Positions 49,934 to 58,887 of a DNA stretch of 64,000 nt are shown in pieces. The stretch comes from Zygotorulaspora mrakii. Lineage: Eukaryota > Ascomycota > Saccharomycetes > Saccharomycetales > Saccharomycetaceae. The translations under genes and the position numbers were made by a program. The notes under the pieces were generated by a model. That model was given only the letters and a program-made list of their open reading frames with translations. It made no database searches and had not been told where the DNA came from. Every line of letters starts with the position of its first letter. Within the stretch, counting starts at the first letter, position 1. The stretch spans positions 248,001 through 312,000 of the forward strand of contig NC_050722.1 of assembly GCF_013402915.1 (NCBI RefSeq), written 5' to 3'.

Positions 49934-51448
49934 ATGACTCTAACCAAAGAAATAAGCTTGCCATCAGGTGCAAAGTATACTCAACCGCTGGGTCTTTTCA
50001 TCAACAATGAAAACGTGGATTCTTCTTGTGAAGATGTTGTGAAATCGTATAATCCAGCTACTGGTGAGGCAATAGTAGCAATTCAAGCAGCGGATCCCAA
50101 GAAGGATGTCGATAGAGCTGTTAAAGCCGCAAGAGATGCATTTGGGGGGTGGAAAAATTTGCCAGCAACTGAGAAAAGAGACTTATTCTACAAGCTATGC
50201 AGTCTCATAGAGGAAAATTTGGAGCTGCTGGCGGAGGTTGAGTCTCTTGATACCGGGAAACCCGTGGAGACGAATGCAAAATATGACATCCAGGAGCTTA
50301 TCGCAGTGCTGAAATATTACGCTGGTTGGATTGATAAGAACAACGGGCAGTCATTTGTTCCGCAACCAAACAAGTTATGCTATACTGTGCATCAGCCATT
50401 GGGTGTTGTAGGATGTATTATTCCGTTTAATTACCCATTAGCGATGATGTCGTGGAAATGGACAGCCATCGCCACTGGTAACACGGCAGTTTTTAAATCT
50501 GCTGAGCAAACGCCACTATCCATCCTTTTCTTTGCGCAACTGGTGGCCAAAGCAGGTTTTCCGCCTGGTGTGTTCAACGTTATATCTGGTTTAGGTGAAA
50601 CTGTGGGCGATTCGTTGGTCAAGCACCTTGGCGTTAACAAGATTGCCTTTACTGGTAGTACAAAAGTTGGCCAGATAATCCAAAGAAACGCCTCAGTGAA
50701 CTTGAAGCCAATCACACTTGAATGTGGGGGGAAGTCGCCGCTTATGGTATTCGACGATGCTGATATTGACCAAGCTGTAAAATGGACCGCTTTCGGCATC
50801 TTTAATAATATGGGTCAGATTTGTTCAGGTACTTCTAGATGCTTTGTTCAGGAATCGAGTTATGAAGCATTCTTAACAAAACTAGCGAAACACGTTGAAG
50901 ACGAATACATCGTAGGCAACCCAATTCATGCAAAAACTGTCGTTGGTCCTCAAATATCAAAAGACCAACAATCTACAGTACAAAAATATATTAAGATTGG
51001 CATAGATGAGGGCTGTAGAGTGGTACTTGGTGGTCTGGGACTGCCAGAAATTGTGGAAAATGATGAGCAGTTGTCTAAGGGTTACTACGTCAAGCCGACC
51101 ATTTTGGCTGATGTGAAGAATCATTTCAAGATTGCACAGGAGGAAATTTTCGGCCCCGTTATCGTCATTGGTACGTTCAAGGACTTTGATGATGCTTTGG
51201 AGATTGCTAACGATGTTCAATACGGTTTGGGATCTGCCATTTTCTCCAAGGACTTGGTCAAATGCCACAAATTCGCCCATAATGTTGAAGCCGGTATGTG
51301 TTGGATTAACTCATCCAATGACGTAGATATTAATGTGCCATTTGGTGGTGCAAAAATGAGTGGGTTTGGCCGCGAATTGGGATCATACGGGTTATCCAAT
51401 TTTACCTCTGTTAAATCTGTCTACGTAAACCTTGGCGATCAACTATAA
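49934..51448 (+). CDS. Divergent second aldehyde dehydrogenase
   Basis: This is a complete ALDH-superfamily protein of 504 aa with catalytic Cys297 and Glu263 and all core motifs, but not a close copy of its neighbour. The catalytic loop reads GQICSGTSR instead of GQNCTANSR, the Asn motif IPFNYPL instead of IPWNYPL, and the cofactor motif VFKSAEQTPLS instead of VIKPAENTSLS. The ICS-x-TSR loop resembles betaine-aldehyde and aminoaldehyde dehydrogenases, so an amino- or betaine-like aldehyde substrate is possible (inference). No targeting sequence. S. cerevisiae has no gene in this position in this orientation. It could be an old duplicate, or a gene lost in S. cerevisiae. Confidence 0.9.
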   Translation: MTLTKEISLPSGAKYTQPLGLFINNENVDSSCEDVVKSYNPATGEAIVAIQAADPKKDVDRAVKAARDAFGGWKNLPATEKRDLFYKLCSLIEENLELLAEVESLDTGKPVETNAKYDIQELIAVLKYYAGWIDKNNGQSFVPQPNKLCYTVHQPLGVVGCIIPFNYPLAMMSWKWTAIATGNTAVFKSAEQTPLSILFFAQLVAKAGFPPGVFNVISGLGETVGDSLVKHLGVNKIAFTGSTKVGQIIQRNASVNLKPITLECGGKSPLMVFDDADIDQAVKWTAFGIFNNMGQICSGTSRCFVQESSYEAFLTKLAKHVEDEYIVGNPIHAKTVVGPQISKDQQSTVQKYIKIGIDEGCRVVLGGLGLPEIVENDEQLSKGYYVKPTILADVKNHFKIAQEEIFGPVIVIGTFKDFDDALEIANDVQYGLGSAIFSKDLVKCHKFAHNVEAGMCWINSSNDVDINVPFGGAKMSGFGRELGSYGLSNFTSVKSVYVNLGDQL

Positions 51449-51841
51449 TCAGAAACTGGTGATTCCAAGGATATCTTACATAGCAGTCATATATATCGCC
51501 AACTAATGGTATGCATACTCACCTTTATACCATTTGAGGGACAGTAAAAGGGACCTTATTCTATATATCTAAACATTATAGTATCATATTCTTTATGTTC
51601 GTGCGTGTGCAGCAATCTATTATTGCATCATTTATTACGCTTTGTTTTCTGGATCCGCCATGAACAATCAAGATACAGGGATTCGATACAGCTAAGTTCA
51701 GTAGTAGTCTTTGATCAGAACTAGGTTGGCTGAGGCACATACTAGCGGAGAAGCTACAGGGTGCTCAGGAAACTACATACAAGGTGGGTGTGACATATTT
51801 GGGGGAGCCTTTTTCTCTGAGAGATCGCTTGTAATAGCAAA
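51449..51841. other. PHO2 upstream region
   Basis: This 393-bp region between ALD and PHO2 is AT-rich. I saw no CACGTG (Pho4) site, RNA gene or coding frame. Confidence 0.5.
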
Positions 51842-53392
51842 ATGAGTGGTTATGGGGAAAGTGAAGAGCATTTTGCATCTGATTTTAATACTGGATTCGA
51901 TATACTATCCGAGGAGAATCACGAAGAAGAGCAACATCAACAGCAGCCCGAACATGGGAGTCGCCTGGAATGGGAACACAATGGTGATGATCAGCATGAA
52001 AGTCATGATATTGCGCATGGCGGATCACGGGCTGCAGGGGATGAAGGTGAAGTGCTAGGTAACTCTCACAATAGCATTGAGATAATGAAACCATCAAAAT
52101 TTGAAGGAGACATCTTACCAAATGAGGCAAATCCGAATTCAAATTATGAAGATGATAAGCGGCATTCCAGACCAAGAAGGACGCGAGCAAGAGGTGAAGC
52201 ATTGGACCTTTTGAAAAAAGAGTTTAATTCCAATCCAAATCTCACCTCCCAACGTAGAAAGAAAATTTCAGAATCAACAGGATTGCCGGAGAAGAACGTG
52301 AGAATATGGTTTCAAAACAGAAGGGCCAAATATAGGAACAAAAAAGGCGAACAACGTGATGCGTCTAATGGGGCAGCCGATCAGGGAGGCTCAGATCCAT
52401 TGGCTCGTTATAGCAGTCCTGATTGTCTCACATTTTTCGACAAGATACCACTTAATATAAATAACAACTATTACTTTATTGACATTTGCTCAATAACCGT
52501 TGGGAGCTGGAACAGAATGAAAAGTGGTGCATTAAGAAAGGATAACTTAGAGATCATTAAGGATTTATCAAACTTATCACCAATTTCCATCAATGAAATT
52601 ATGTCAAATGCGACAGATTTACTAGTTTTAATCTCTAAGAAAAACTTTGAGATAAATTATTTTTTCAGTGCAATGGCCAATAATACAAAGATCTTGTTCA
52701 GAATATTTTTCCCTATAAATGCAGTAATAAATTGCTCATTGAGTTTGGAAACTGACGATATTATAGAAAGCAGTAGTGGTCAAAGAGACGGTGACAAGAC
52801 TGAGAGCAAAGTAGTTGGCAGTAGAAAGGATGAAGATGGTGATAAAGAATTCAATGAGAAATTCGCGGAGCTGAAAATAACAGTTTCAAGACCGCCAAAT
52901 TTTGCTGTTTATTTTTTGGATGCTTCTGATGAGGCAACAAAGAATCAATGGTCTATTTGCGAAGACTTTTCGGAGGGTAGACAAGTCAATGACGCATTCG
53001 TGGGCGGTTCAAATATACCGCATGCATTGAAGGGATCTCAGAGCTCTTTAAAATTTATGAATTCACTGATATTGGATTATAATAGCACCAATCAAATAAT
53101 ACCACCACCTCCAGTCCCAAATGCTCATGACACAGGTCTCTTAGATGTACAGCCTCTGTCTTTACAACAACAGCAGCAGCCATTTTTTGATCATTATGAT
53201 GCCACGGGTGATCTATTGAACATTAACCGAGGCTCTCCAAGTATTGTTGAATCTGTTCACCAAGATAATATCAATCTTCAGGAAACCAATAATACGAATT
53301 TGCTATCCCTACCCCATGAAAATCATTTACCGAGTATATCAGATTTTTTTAAAAATTCGAATGAATTAACTGATGATAATAGATGGCTATGA
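51842..53392 (+). CDS. PHO2: Homeodomain transcription factor Pho2
   Basis: Pho2 (Bas2) is the homeodomain partner of Pho4, Bas1 and Swi5 in phosphate, adenine and HO regulation. It has 516 aa (559 in S. cerevisiae). An acidic, His/Gln-containing N-terminal region leads to the homeodomain at about residues 110-169, with the recognition helix WFQNRRAK at 156-163. A conserved region after it (ARYSSPDCLTFFDKIPLN) matches the family. Short Gln runs lie near the C terminus. It is in the chromosome IV set (YDL106C); in S. cerevisiae MSS2 is next, but here EAR1, HUL5 and GPI10 lie between. Confidence 0.94.
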   Translation: MSGYGESEEHFASDFNTGFDILSEENHEEEQHQQQPEHGSRLEWEHNGDDQHESHDIAHGGSRAAGDEGEVLGNSHNSIEIMKPSKFEGDILPNEANPNSNYEDDKRHSRPRRTRARGEALDLLKKEFNSNPNLTSQRRKKISESTGLPEKNVRIWFQNRRAKYRNKKGEQRDASNGAADQGGSDPLARYSSPDCLTFFDKIPLNINNNYYFIDICSITVGSWNRMKSGALRKDNLEIIKDLSNLSPISINEIMSNATDLLVLISKKNFEINYFFSAMANNTKILFRIFFPINAVINCSLSLETDDIIESSSGQRDGDKTESKVVGSRKDEDGDKEFNEKFAELKITVSRPPNFAVYFLDASDEATKNQWSICEDFSEGRQVNDAFVGGSNIPHALKGSQSSLKFMNSLILDYNSTNQIIPPPPVPNAHDTGLLDVQPLSLQQQQQPFFDHYDATGDLLNINRGSPSIVESVHQDNINLQETNNTNLLSLPHENHLPSISDFFKNSNELTDDNRWL

Positions 53393-53754
53393 TTTGTGCC
53401 AAGAAAAAGTCCGATATAAAATCAAAACTATGGAGATTTATTCCATCTCAAACAGTGCATCGCTTGAACTATTTGTTTAGTTGTAGATAATTAAGTAATA
53501 GAAGCATATATATAAACAAATCCTCATTGCATTAAAAGAATATCCGATTCGTCTCGGGTATATAGGCCCAGAGGCCCTAATTGATTGGTATCTACTCGTG
53601 AATAAAAAAAATTTGGCATTCCCATAACGAAGTTTAGAAGCAATATATGCTTGAATGCCCTCCGTGCCAATAAAAAAAGAATAAAAATTCAAATATTGAT
53701 TTCCTTAGTATAAATTGTGGCTACATCATTCTTTTAATTTCCTCTCCATAATAC
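53393..53754. other. Intergenic between PHO2 and EAR1 (convergent)
   Basis: This is a 362-bp AT-rich 3'-to-3' spacer. A 71-codon minus-strand frame at 53477-53692 is hydrophobic but unlike any protein I know. Nothing else is seen. Confidence 0.5.
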
Positions 53755-55488
53755 TCAGTCCTGAATAAACTGATTTGCTAGGGTATTCCCCTTTGTATCT
53801 CCATTGTTTCCAGTGTTTCCATTGTTTCCATTGTTTCCATTGTTTCCATTTTCATCATTTTCATCATTAGCGGTGGCATCATTACCATTAAGATTTTCCA
53901 TATCACCCACGTTGTCTGGATCATCCTCGTGCTCGTCATCTGTAAATCCATCGACCTCCTCCTCAATTGCTTGAACTCCCGGATTAATATGACGCGAGCT
54001 ACTTCCAACTTTTGGGGCATTCGACTTTAACTTTGAAGATTGCTCGTCATCTGAATAGCTTGGTGGCTCAATCGGTAAAGAATCTAGATCAATCTCTTCG
54101 ACGTTTCGACCCAATGAGTTTTCAAAATTTGGTGAAGTGCTATATTGAAAGCTTGGAGGTGGCGGTAAGAGTTCGCCTTGACTATCTATAATATCACCAT
54201 CATTAATCGATGAGTTGGTCTCATTATCTGATCCTTCATCCTCACAACCACTCTCAAGCAAAGTATCCTGTCCATATTCCTCGTATGAAGGAGGCGGTAA
54301 TTTGGTACCGTTTGATTTAGCATATCCCCATTTTTTAACATTTGCTTCAATATATACAAATCCATAAGTACCAAAATTGACGTGAACCTTACAAGGGACG
54401 TTAGAACCCACTATTGGGTATACGTATTTGAATTTCCAACCCTTTACATGTCCGCCAACAGAATCTTCCTTCAACTTTTTACCATTTCTAGTGAAAAAAA
54501 CTGTGCCACTATTTGATCTATACCCAATACCAACAACATCACCCTTCTCCAAACGGGGGAACAACGTACCCAGTTTAGGTTCCAGTTCAAATGAATCATT
54601 GAATCTCCGTGCACCGTTTGAGTCGTATGCAATAGAATGATGGTGCTTACCGGGCAATCTGAAATAAGGATAAGGGCACGTAGACAATCCAAATGAAATC
54701 GTTTGCCCATCTTCTAAGTGATTACTGGCGAAACTGCCACCATTATCTCCACTATTATTTAATTCGAATATTTTAAACTCACAATAATACACACGGTTTA
54801 TTCTTGGAATAGGTAAGTTTGTCATGATCGATGCTTCGTAGTTAAAATTAAGGAATGTAATTTCGGTTTTATTTTCGACTATAATTGTATCATTAGGTAG
54901 ATTTGGATCTGGTTGAAATTCCCACGCATAAGCCCCTTCATCATTTATATATTGCCTAGTGGTATCATCTATCACAGGATCTTCTATCTGCTCTTGGGAA
55001 GATTGCGCATGTGGAACGATCAAAGGGGGATTCTGTTTGATATATTCTTCACCTTGCTTGTAATAAAACTGTTCTTCCGGGCTTAACCGGACCAATTTGT
55101 TCTTGACGAGTTCCTGGTCATCCAAGATATTGGGCCATCTGGCATTTAGCCGTTCCGTTGTCCTCCGATGACGTCTATTTTCATCATCATCATTTAGCAA
55201 AGAGATTCTATTATCCCTTGCAAAGACGTTCCTTACAAAAAACCTTATTAATATGTAAACGCAACAGACGAATGCGTATACCAAAATCATGGTGACCAAG
55301 GAGAACAGTAAAAGGTTTATCTCATCTTCATCACTGCTTATGCTCACCTCCTCGCCAGACTGAAGTGGCACATCATACTCAGATGTATCGCCTTCATCAA
55401 AATTCAAAAGGCTTCTGGGGATAAGGTGACAAAATACTCCATCATCCAACACAGACAAGCTGATTAACAAACTCGCTACACTGATCAT
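53755..55488 (-). CDS. EAR1: Rsp5 adaptor Ear1 (SPRY, PY motifs)
   Basis: Ear1 is an endosomal membrane adaptor that brings the ubiquitin ligase Rsp5 to cargo for multivesicular-body sorting; its S. cerevisiae paralogue is Ssh4. From the ATG at 55488 it has 577 aa (550 in S. cerevisiae); the frame extends 5 codons to a TTG. A signal-like hydrophobic N terminus is followed by a transmembrane segment at about residues 59-84. A SPRY domain covers about 220-375 ([18 protein letters not shown]). Two PY motifs, PPSYEEY and PPSYSDD, recruit Rsp5. The C-terminal tail is acidic and Asn/Gly-rich. As a pre-WGD gene it may do the work of both Ear1 and Ssh4. Confidence 0.94.
   Translation of the reverse strand: MISVASLLISLSVLDDGVFCHLIPRSLLNFDEGDTSEYDVPLQSGEEVSISSDEDEINLLLFSLVTMILVYAFVCCVYILIRFFVRNVFARDNRISLLNDDDENRRHRRTTERLNARWPNILDDQELVKNKLVRLSPEEQFYYKQGEEYIKQNPPLIVPHAQSSQEQIEDPVIDDTTRQYINDEGAYAWEFQPDPNLPNDTIIVENKTEITFLNFNYEASIMTNLPIPRINRVYYCEFKIFELNNSGDNGGSFASNHLEDGQTISFGLSTCPYPYFRLPGKHHHSIAYDSNGARRFNDSFELEPKLGTLFPRLEKGDVVGIGYRSNSGTVFFTRNGKKLKEDSVGGHVKGWKFKYVYPIVGSNVPCKVHVNFGTYGFVYIEANVKKWGYAKSNGTKLPPPSYEEYGQDTLLESGCEDEGSDNETNSSINDGDIIDSQGELLPPPPSFQYSTSPNFENSLGRNVEEIDLDSLPIEPPSYSDDEQSSKLKSNAPKVGSSSRHINPGVQAIEEEVDGFTDDEHEDDPDNVGDMENLNGNDATANDENDENGNNGNNGNNGNTGNNGDTKGNTLANQFIQD
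53800..53849. repeat. 9-bp tandem repeat in the 3' end of EAR1
   Basis: The unit TTCCATTGT is repeated about five times with one variant (CAGTG). It encodes Asn-Gly-Asn triplets in the Ear1 tail. The number of units probably varies between strains. Confidence 0.85.
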
Positions 55489-55910
55489 TTCGAAACACCT
55501 CAAAGAAAGGAAACAGTTATAGCAGCTCGCTACTCGCTAAACACAGCTTTCTTTTTATAGTCTCCTCTTACCGATAGGTAAATGTTCAAACGTATAGCTA
55601 AAATTTCTATTCCTGCGAGCACTGAACTAAAGAGTGACCTTTGTTTTTTGGTTCAAACTTTGTAACTTCTTTGAGCCTTGCCTCAATGGAAACCTCCTAT
55701 TTTTTCCTCATAGCTTTTCTGGCGCGGTTTACAAAGGTGAATGACAAAAACAGAAACTGATTACTTCGAAGACAGATGATACACTGAAAGAGATCGTATG
55801 TAGCTTGTCGAAAACGTTTATAAAAGTAGTAATGGGAGGCCAGTTAAGTTCCGAATGTTTTCATATATAAATTCTGTTTACGTGCGCGGTGAGTCCTACT
55901 ATAGTGGCAA
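55489..55910. other. Intergenic EAR1 promoter / HUL5 3' flank
   Basis: This 422-bp region includes the EAR1 promoter. It is also the junction between the chromosome XIII-like block and the HUL5-GPI10 pair. I saw no tRNA, LTR or repeat that would mark how the junction arose. Confidence 0.5.
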
Positions 55911-58661
55911 TTAAGAAAGGTCAAACCGGGCACCCGAGTTTATTGCGTAAAGAAGTTTCCTGCGCAGCAGTTCTTTATTTTGATAATCAGGTAATTTGAG
56001 TAGATTAACGCATGTTGAAGCAGTGGGCAGTCTATCCAACTCTCCTCCAGCGTTTCGTATCCCGAATTTGGGCTCTAACGATCCAAAACCTTGCAATGGA
56101 GCTCGAGGCACGGACGTTACAAATTTGATGAAATTTAGCCTTTCTTCTGGGGAAAACTCCTTGAGTATCTCCCAAAAGGCCTGTATACTCTTGTCTGTAT
56201 CGAGATATCCTCCGTACTCTGTGTTATCTCTCAAGTCTTTCAAATCGATGTCTTTGCCTCCCCCAGAAATGAGCATTTGTAATTCAACAGAATTAAACAT
56301 TTCCATCCAATGTGGGGCTATTACCATACTCATACCACCGTGAAAATTACGAATTTGTTTATTTAAAGATCTGTTAAGCTTAAAATCAGCAACTTTGAAA
56401 ATGTAAAGCAACACGTTAGATTTGGATACTTTTATGTTGGAACCATTCGGAATCAATTGAACAACTTGAGAATCGTTCTTGTTGCTGTTAATCTCGAAAC
56501 TCAAGTCTAATGCTTCTATTTGCTCAGAGCTCATTGATAGAAGCTTGACCAGATTCGAATACAGAGAAACATCTAAACTGTAGAGGTCGTCAAATGATGA
56601 AATAAATTTCGAGGAGTAATTTAATATTTTCTTAAGGAAAAAATCAGCAAAGGTAACATCAATTAAAACATGATCATATAAACATTTGCCCACTATTTTG
56701 CCCATAAACCACATGTACGTAAGTTTTTGGGAATCAAACTCTGTTGAGGGGTACAATTCGTGTTGATCATTCGTGTCAAAAAGATGATATTTATCACCTT
56801 TGAAGCCTTCATCAGAAACTGAAGTTAAAAACTCTTTTGTTATTCCACCACCATCAATACCTGCTTCCGGCCCAAATTCATTGACAAATGTTACCGCTAA
56901 TTTCGATTTGAATCTTTCACCGATACCATTAAATGCGTTACAGGCATCTTCCAAAACGTGCTCTCTTGATATAGTAGCCGACTGTCTAGAATGGGCGCCT
57001 AAATTCCAAGGCATCAGTAGTGCCATCATTTGGCTATCATCGGATAAATTTAATCTTTGTTTATCTATAGCGATGAACATGTAAAAAAGATTAACTCTTT
57101 GCTCGAATGGTATAAAAAATGGGGCCTTTATGAGAATTTCCAACTTTTTAAACTGTCGGGTGGATACAGAATTTTTGTAGCTCAAGCTTAAGTGATTGAG
57201 AATCTCGTACTTCATTGAACCCAAGTCGTCAACACCAGTGTCATCGTCAGCCTCCGAAAACATGTCCTCTCTTCTATCGGCGTATTCTCTATACAACCGC
57301 TCATAGTCTTCAATGTATTTGAAAGGACTAACACGTAAGAATTCGGGATTCTTATTACACCAAAATTGGGGGTCATTTTTTGTCGAACAGAAATGCAAAC
57401 GAGAATCTCTTAAATACAGCTTTTGCAAAAGAGGTAAGGCCGCATCCGCCATGTTAGTTTTTGACTCTGAAGTTGGTTCCCAAATATTTGAGAACACAAA
57501 ATGTTTCAAATCTGTTGTAAATTCAGTCAAATCCTGATCTGTGAATCCAGAACTGCCAGAGAGTAGTTCGTGATCTGTAGATACCAAAAGATGCATTTGC
57601 AACAGTCTGGTAAATAGTATGAAGGATGCGCGTGATTGATCTTCACTTGTCCAGACGTTATTATGTTGTTTGAAGGCTATATACGATTGTCTCAGAAAAG
57701 AAGACCTCGATAGGAGAGCAATTAACATAGAATTTTTGGAGTTGTCATCCGCAGCGCCTTCAATGTATCCAATCACATTTTCCATATCTATATCGTATGA
57801 ATTCGGGTCTTCTATCATGCCAGCGATCTTATCAATAAACGATGTTTCGTACAACTCAGTAACGTACGCTTCTAGATCGCGATTTACCGGCGTATAATGT
57901 AAATTTCTAAAGCATGACGCAATACAGTGCTCCAAACCTTTTTGTTTTTCGGGAGTATTGAAGTAAATATATGATAAATTCTCCAACAGGGAAGAGGAGT
58001 TCTTATTTGGTTTTGGAAAAATACCTTCAGATGCAAGGAATTGGTAGAAATCCAGCACAATTTTAGGATATAGAGCTTCGCTCGCATTAATTTCAAATAA
58101 TGGCGTTATTATTTCAGAAGAGTTGAGCTTCCAGACCATCATAACATGCAAAAGAGCCCTGGCAGACTCTTCTTCTAAACTTCTGGTTTTCTTCAAAAAT
58201 GACTTCAATGCGTTCAAAAAAGCTTCTTTTGTTTCTTTCTTCAAATTGATACATTTTAAGGTTTCGACCATTATCGAGGCATCATCGTAGCTTGAAATCA
58301 AAGAAAATATTTGCAAGTTGCCCAGAGTTCCAGGATATGTGGTTAAAGAGCTCGAATGTTTGATGATTTCGAGAGTAGATTCCTTGGTGAGAAAGGTGTG
58401 CAGCAGACATCCAAAAGCAGGAATGATATGCTTAACCTTTTCTTTAGGGATGCTTGGTAGCAAATCGGTAAACAACATTTTGATTGCCTGGTGCCTTCTA
58501 ATGTAACATTGTAACACTATGGCTGCTTGTTCGCGCTGTCGATTTTGAGCTCTTTTCTCCCTTTCCAATTGGGCTTTTGCTAAAAGATCCTGCTTACTAG
58601 TGACTGTCCTATTCCCGAGATTGATATTCCTTCTTCTACTCTGACCTGTGAAGTTCAGCAT
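55911..58661 (-). CDS. HUL5: HECT ubiquitin ligase / E4 Hul5
   Basis: Hul5 is the proteasome-associated HECT ligase that extends ubiquitin chains (E4 activity) and acts in heat-shock quality control. It has 916 aa (910 in S. cerevisiae). An IQ-like helix (IVLQCYIRRHQAIK) lies near residue 50, followed by a long helical region. The HECT domain covers about residues 560-916 with catalytic Cys884 in ASTCVNLLKLP. The GIDGGGITKEFL motif of HECT N-lobes is intact. Divergent from GPI10. In S. cerevisiae this pair is YGL141W-YGL142C on chromosome VII, in the same mutual arrangement. Confidence 0.97.
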   Translation of the reverse strand: MLNFTGQSRRRNINLGNRTVTSKQDLLAKAQLEREKRAQNRQREQAAIVLQCYIRRHQAIKMLFTDLLPSIPKEKVKHIIPAFGCLLHTFLTKESTLEIIKHSSSLTTYPGTLGNLQIFSLISSYDDASIMVETLKCINLKKETKEAFLNALKSFLKKTRSLEEESARALLHVMMVWKLNSSEIITPLFEINASEALYPKIVLDFYQFLASEGIFPKPNKNSSSLLENLSYIYFNTPEKQKGLEHCIASCFRNLHYTPVNRDLEAYVTELYETSFIDKIAGMIEDPNSYDIDMENVIGYIEGAADDNSKNSMLIALLSRSSFLRQSYIAFKQHNNVWTSEDQSRASFILFTRLLQMHLLVSTDHELLSGSSGFTDQDLTEFTTDLKHFVFSNIWEPTSESKTNMADAALPLLQKLYLRDSRLHFCSTKNDPQFWCNKNPEFLRVSPFKYIEDYERLYREYADRREDMFSEADDDTGVDDLGSMKYEILNHLSLSYKNSVSTRQFKKLEILIKAPFFIPFEQRVNLFYMFIAIDKQRLNLSDDSQMMALLMPWNLGAHSRQSATISREHVLEDACNAFNGIGERFKSKLAVTFVNEFGPEAGIDGGGITKEFLTSVSDEGFKGDKYHLFDTNDQHELYPSTEFDSQKLTYMWFMGKIVGKCLYDHVLIDVTFADFFLKKILNYSSKFISSFDDLYSLDVSLYSNLVKLLSMSSEQIEALDLSFEINSNKNDSQVVQLIPNGSNIKVSKSNVLLYIFKVADFKLNRSLNKQIRNFHGGMSMVIAPHWMEMFNSVELQMLISGGGKDIDLKDLRDNTEYGGYLDTDKSIQAFWEILKEFSPEERLNFIKFVTSVPRAPLQGFGSLEPKFGIRNAGGELDRLPTASTCVNLLKLPDYQNKELLRRKLLYAINSGARFDLS

Positions 58662-58887
58662 TCCTTTAGGATCGCTTAGCTATCGTCGAAACGCTACGCC
58701 TTCGTAGTACGTATTTGATCTTTCAAAGTTAGGTCAACTTTTTATTTTGTTGATCTTCAGGACGTCGTATTAATGCCAAATACTCGGACCTTGAAAAATG
58801 GCAGAACTGTCAGAAGTTCTTTGAAACAAAAGAATACAAGTGGCTCCTTATACATTTTTTGTTGTTAAACATTTGAAAACTCATGAG

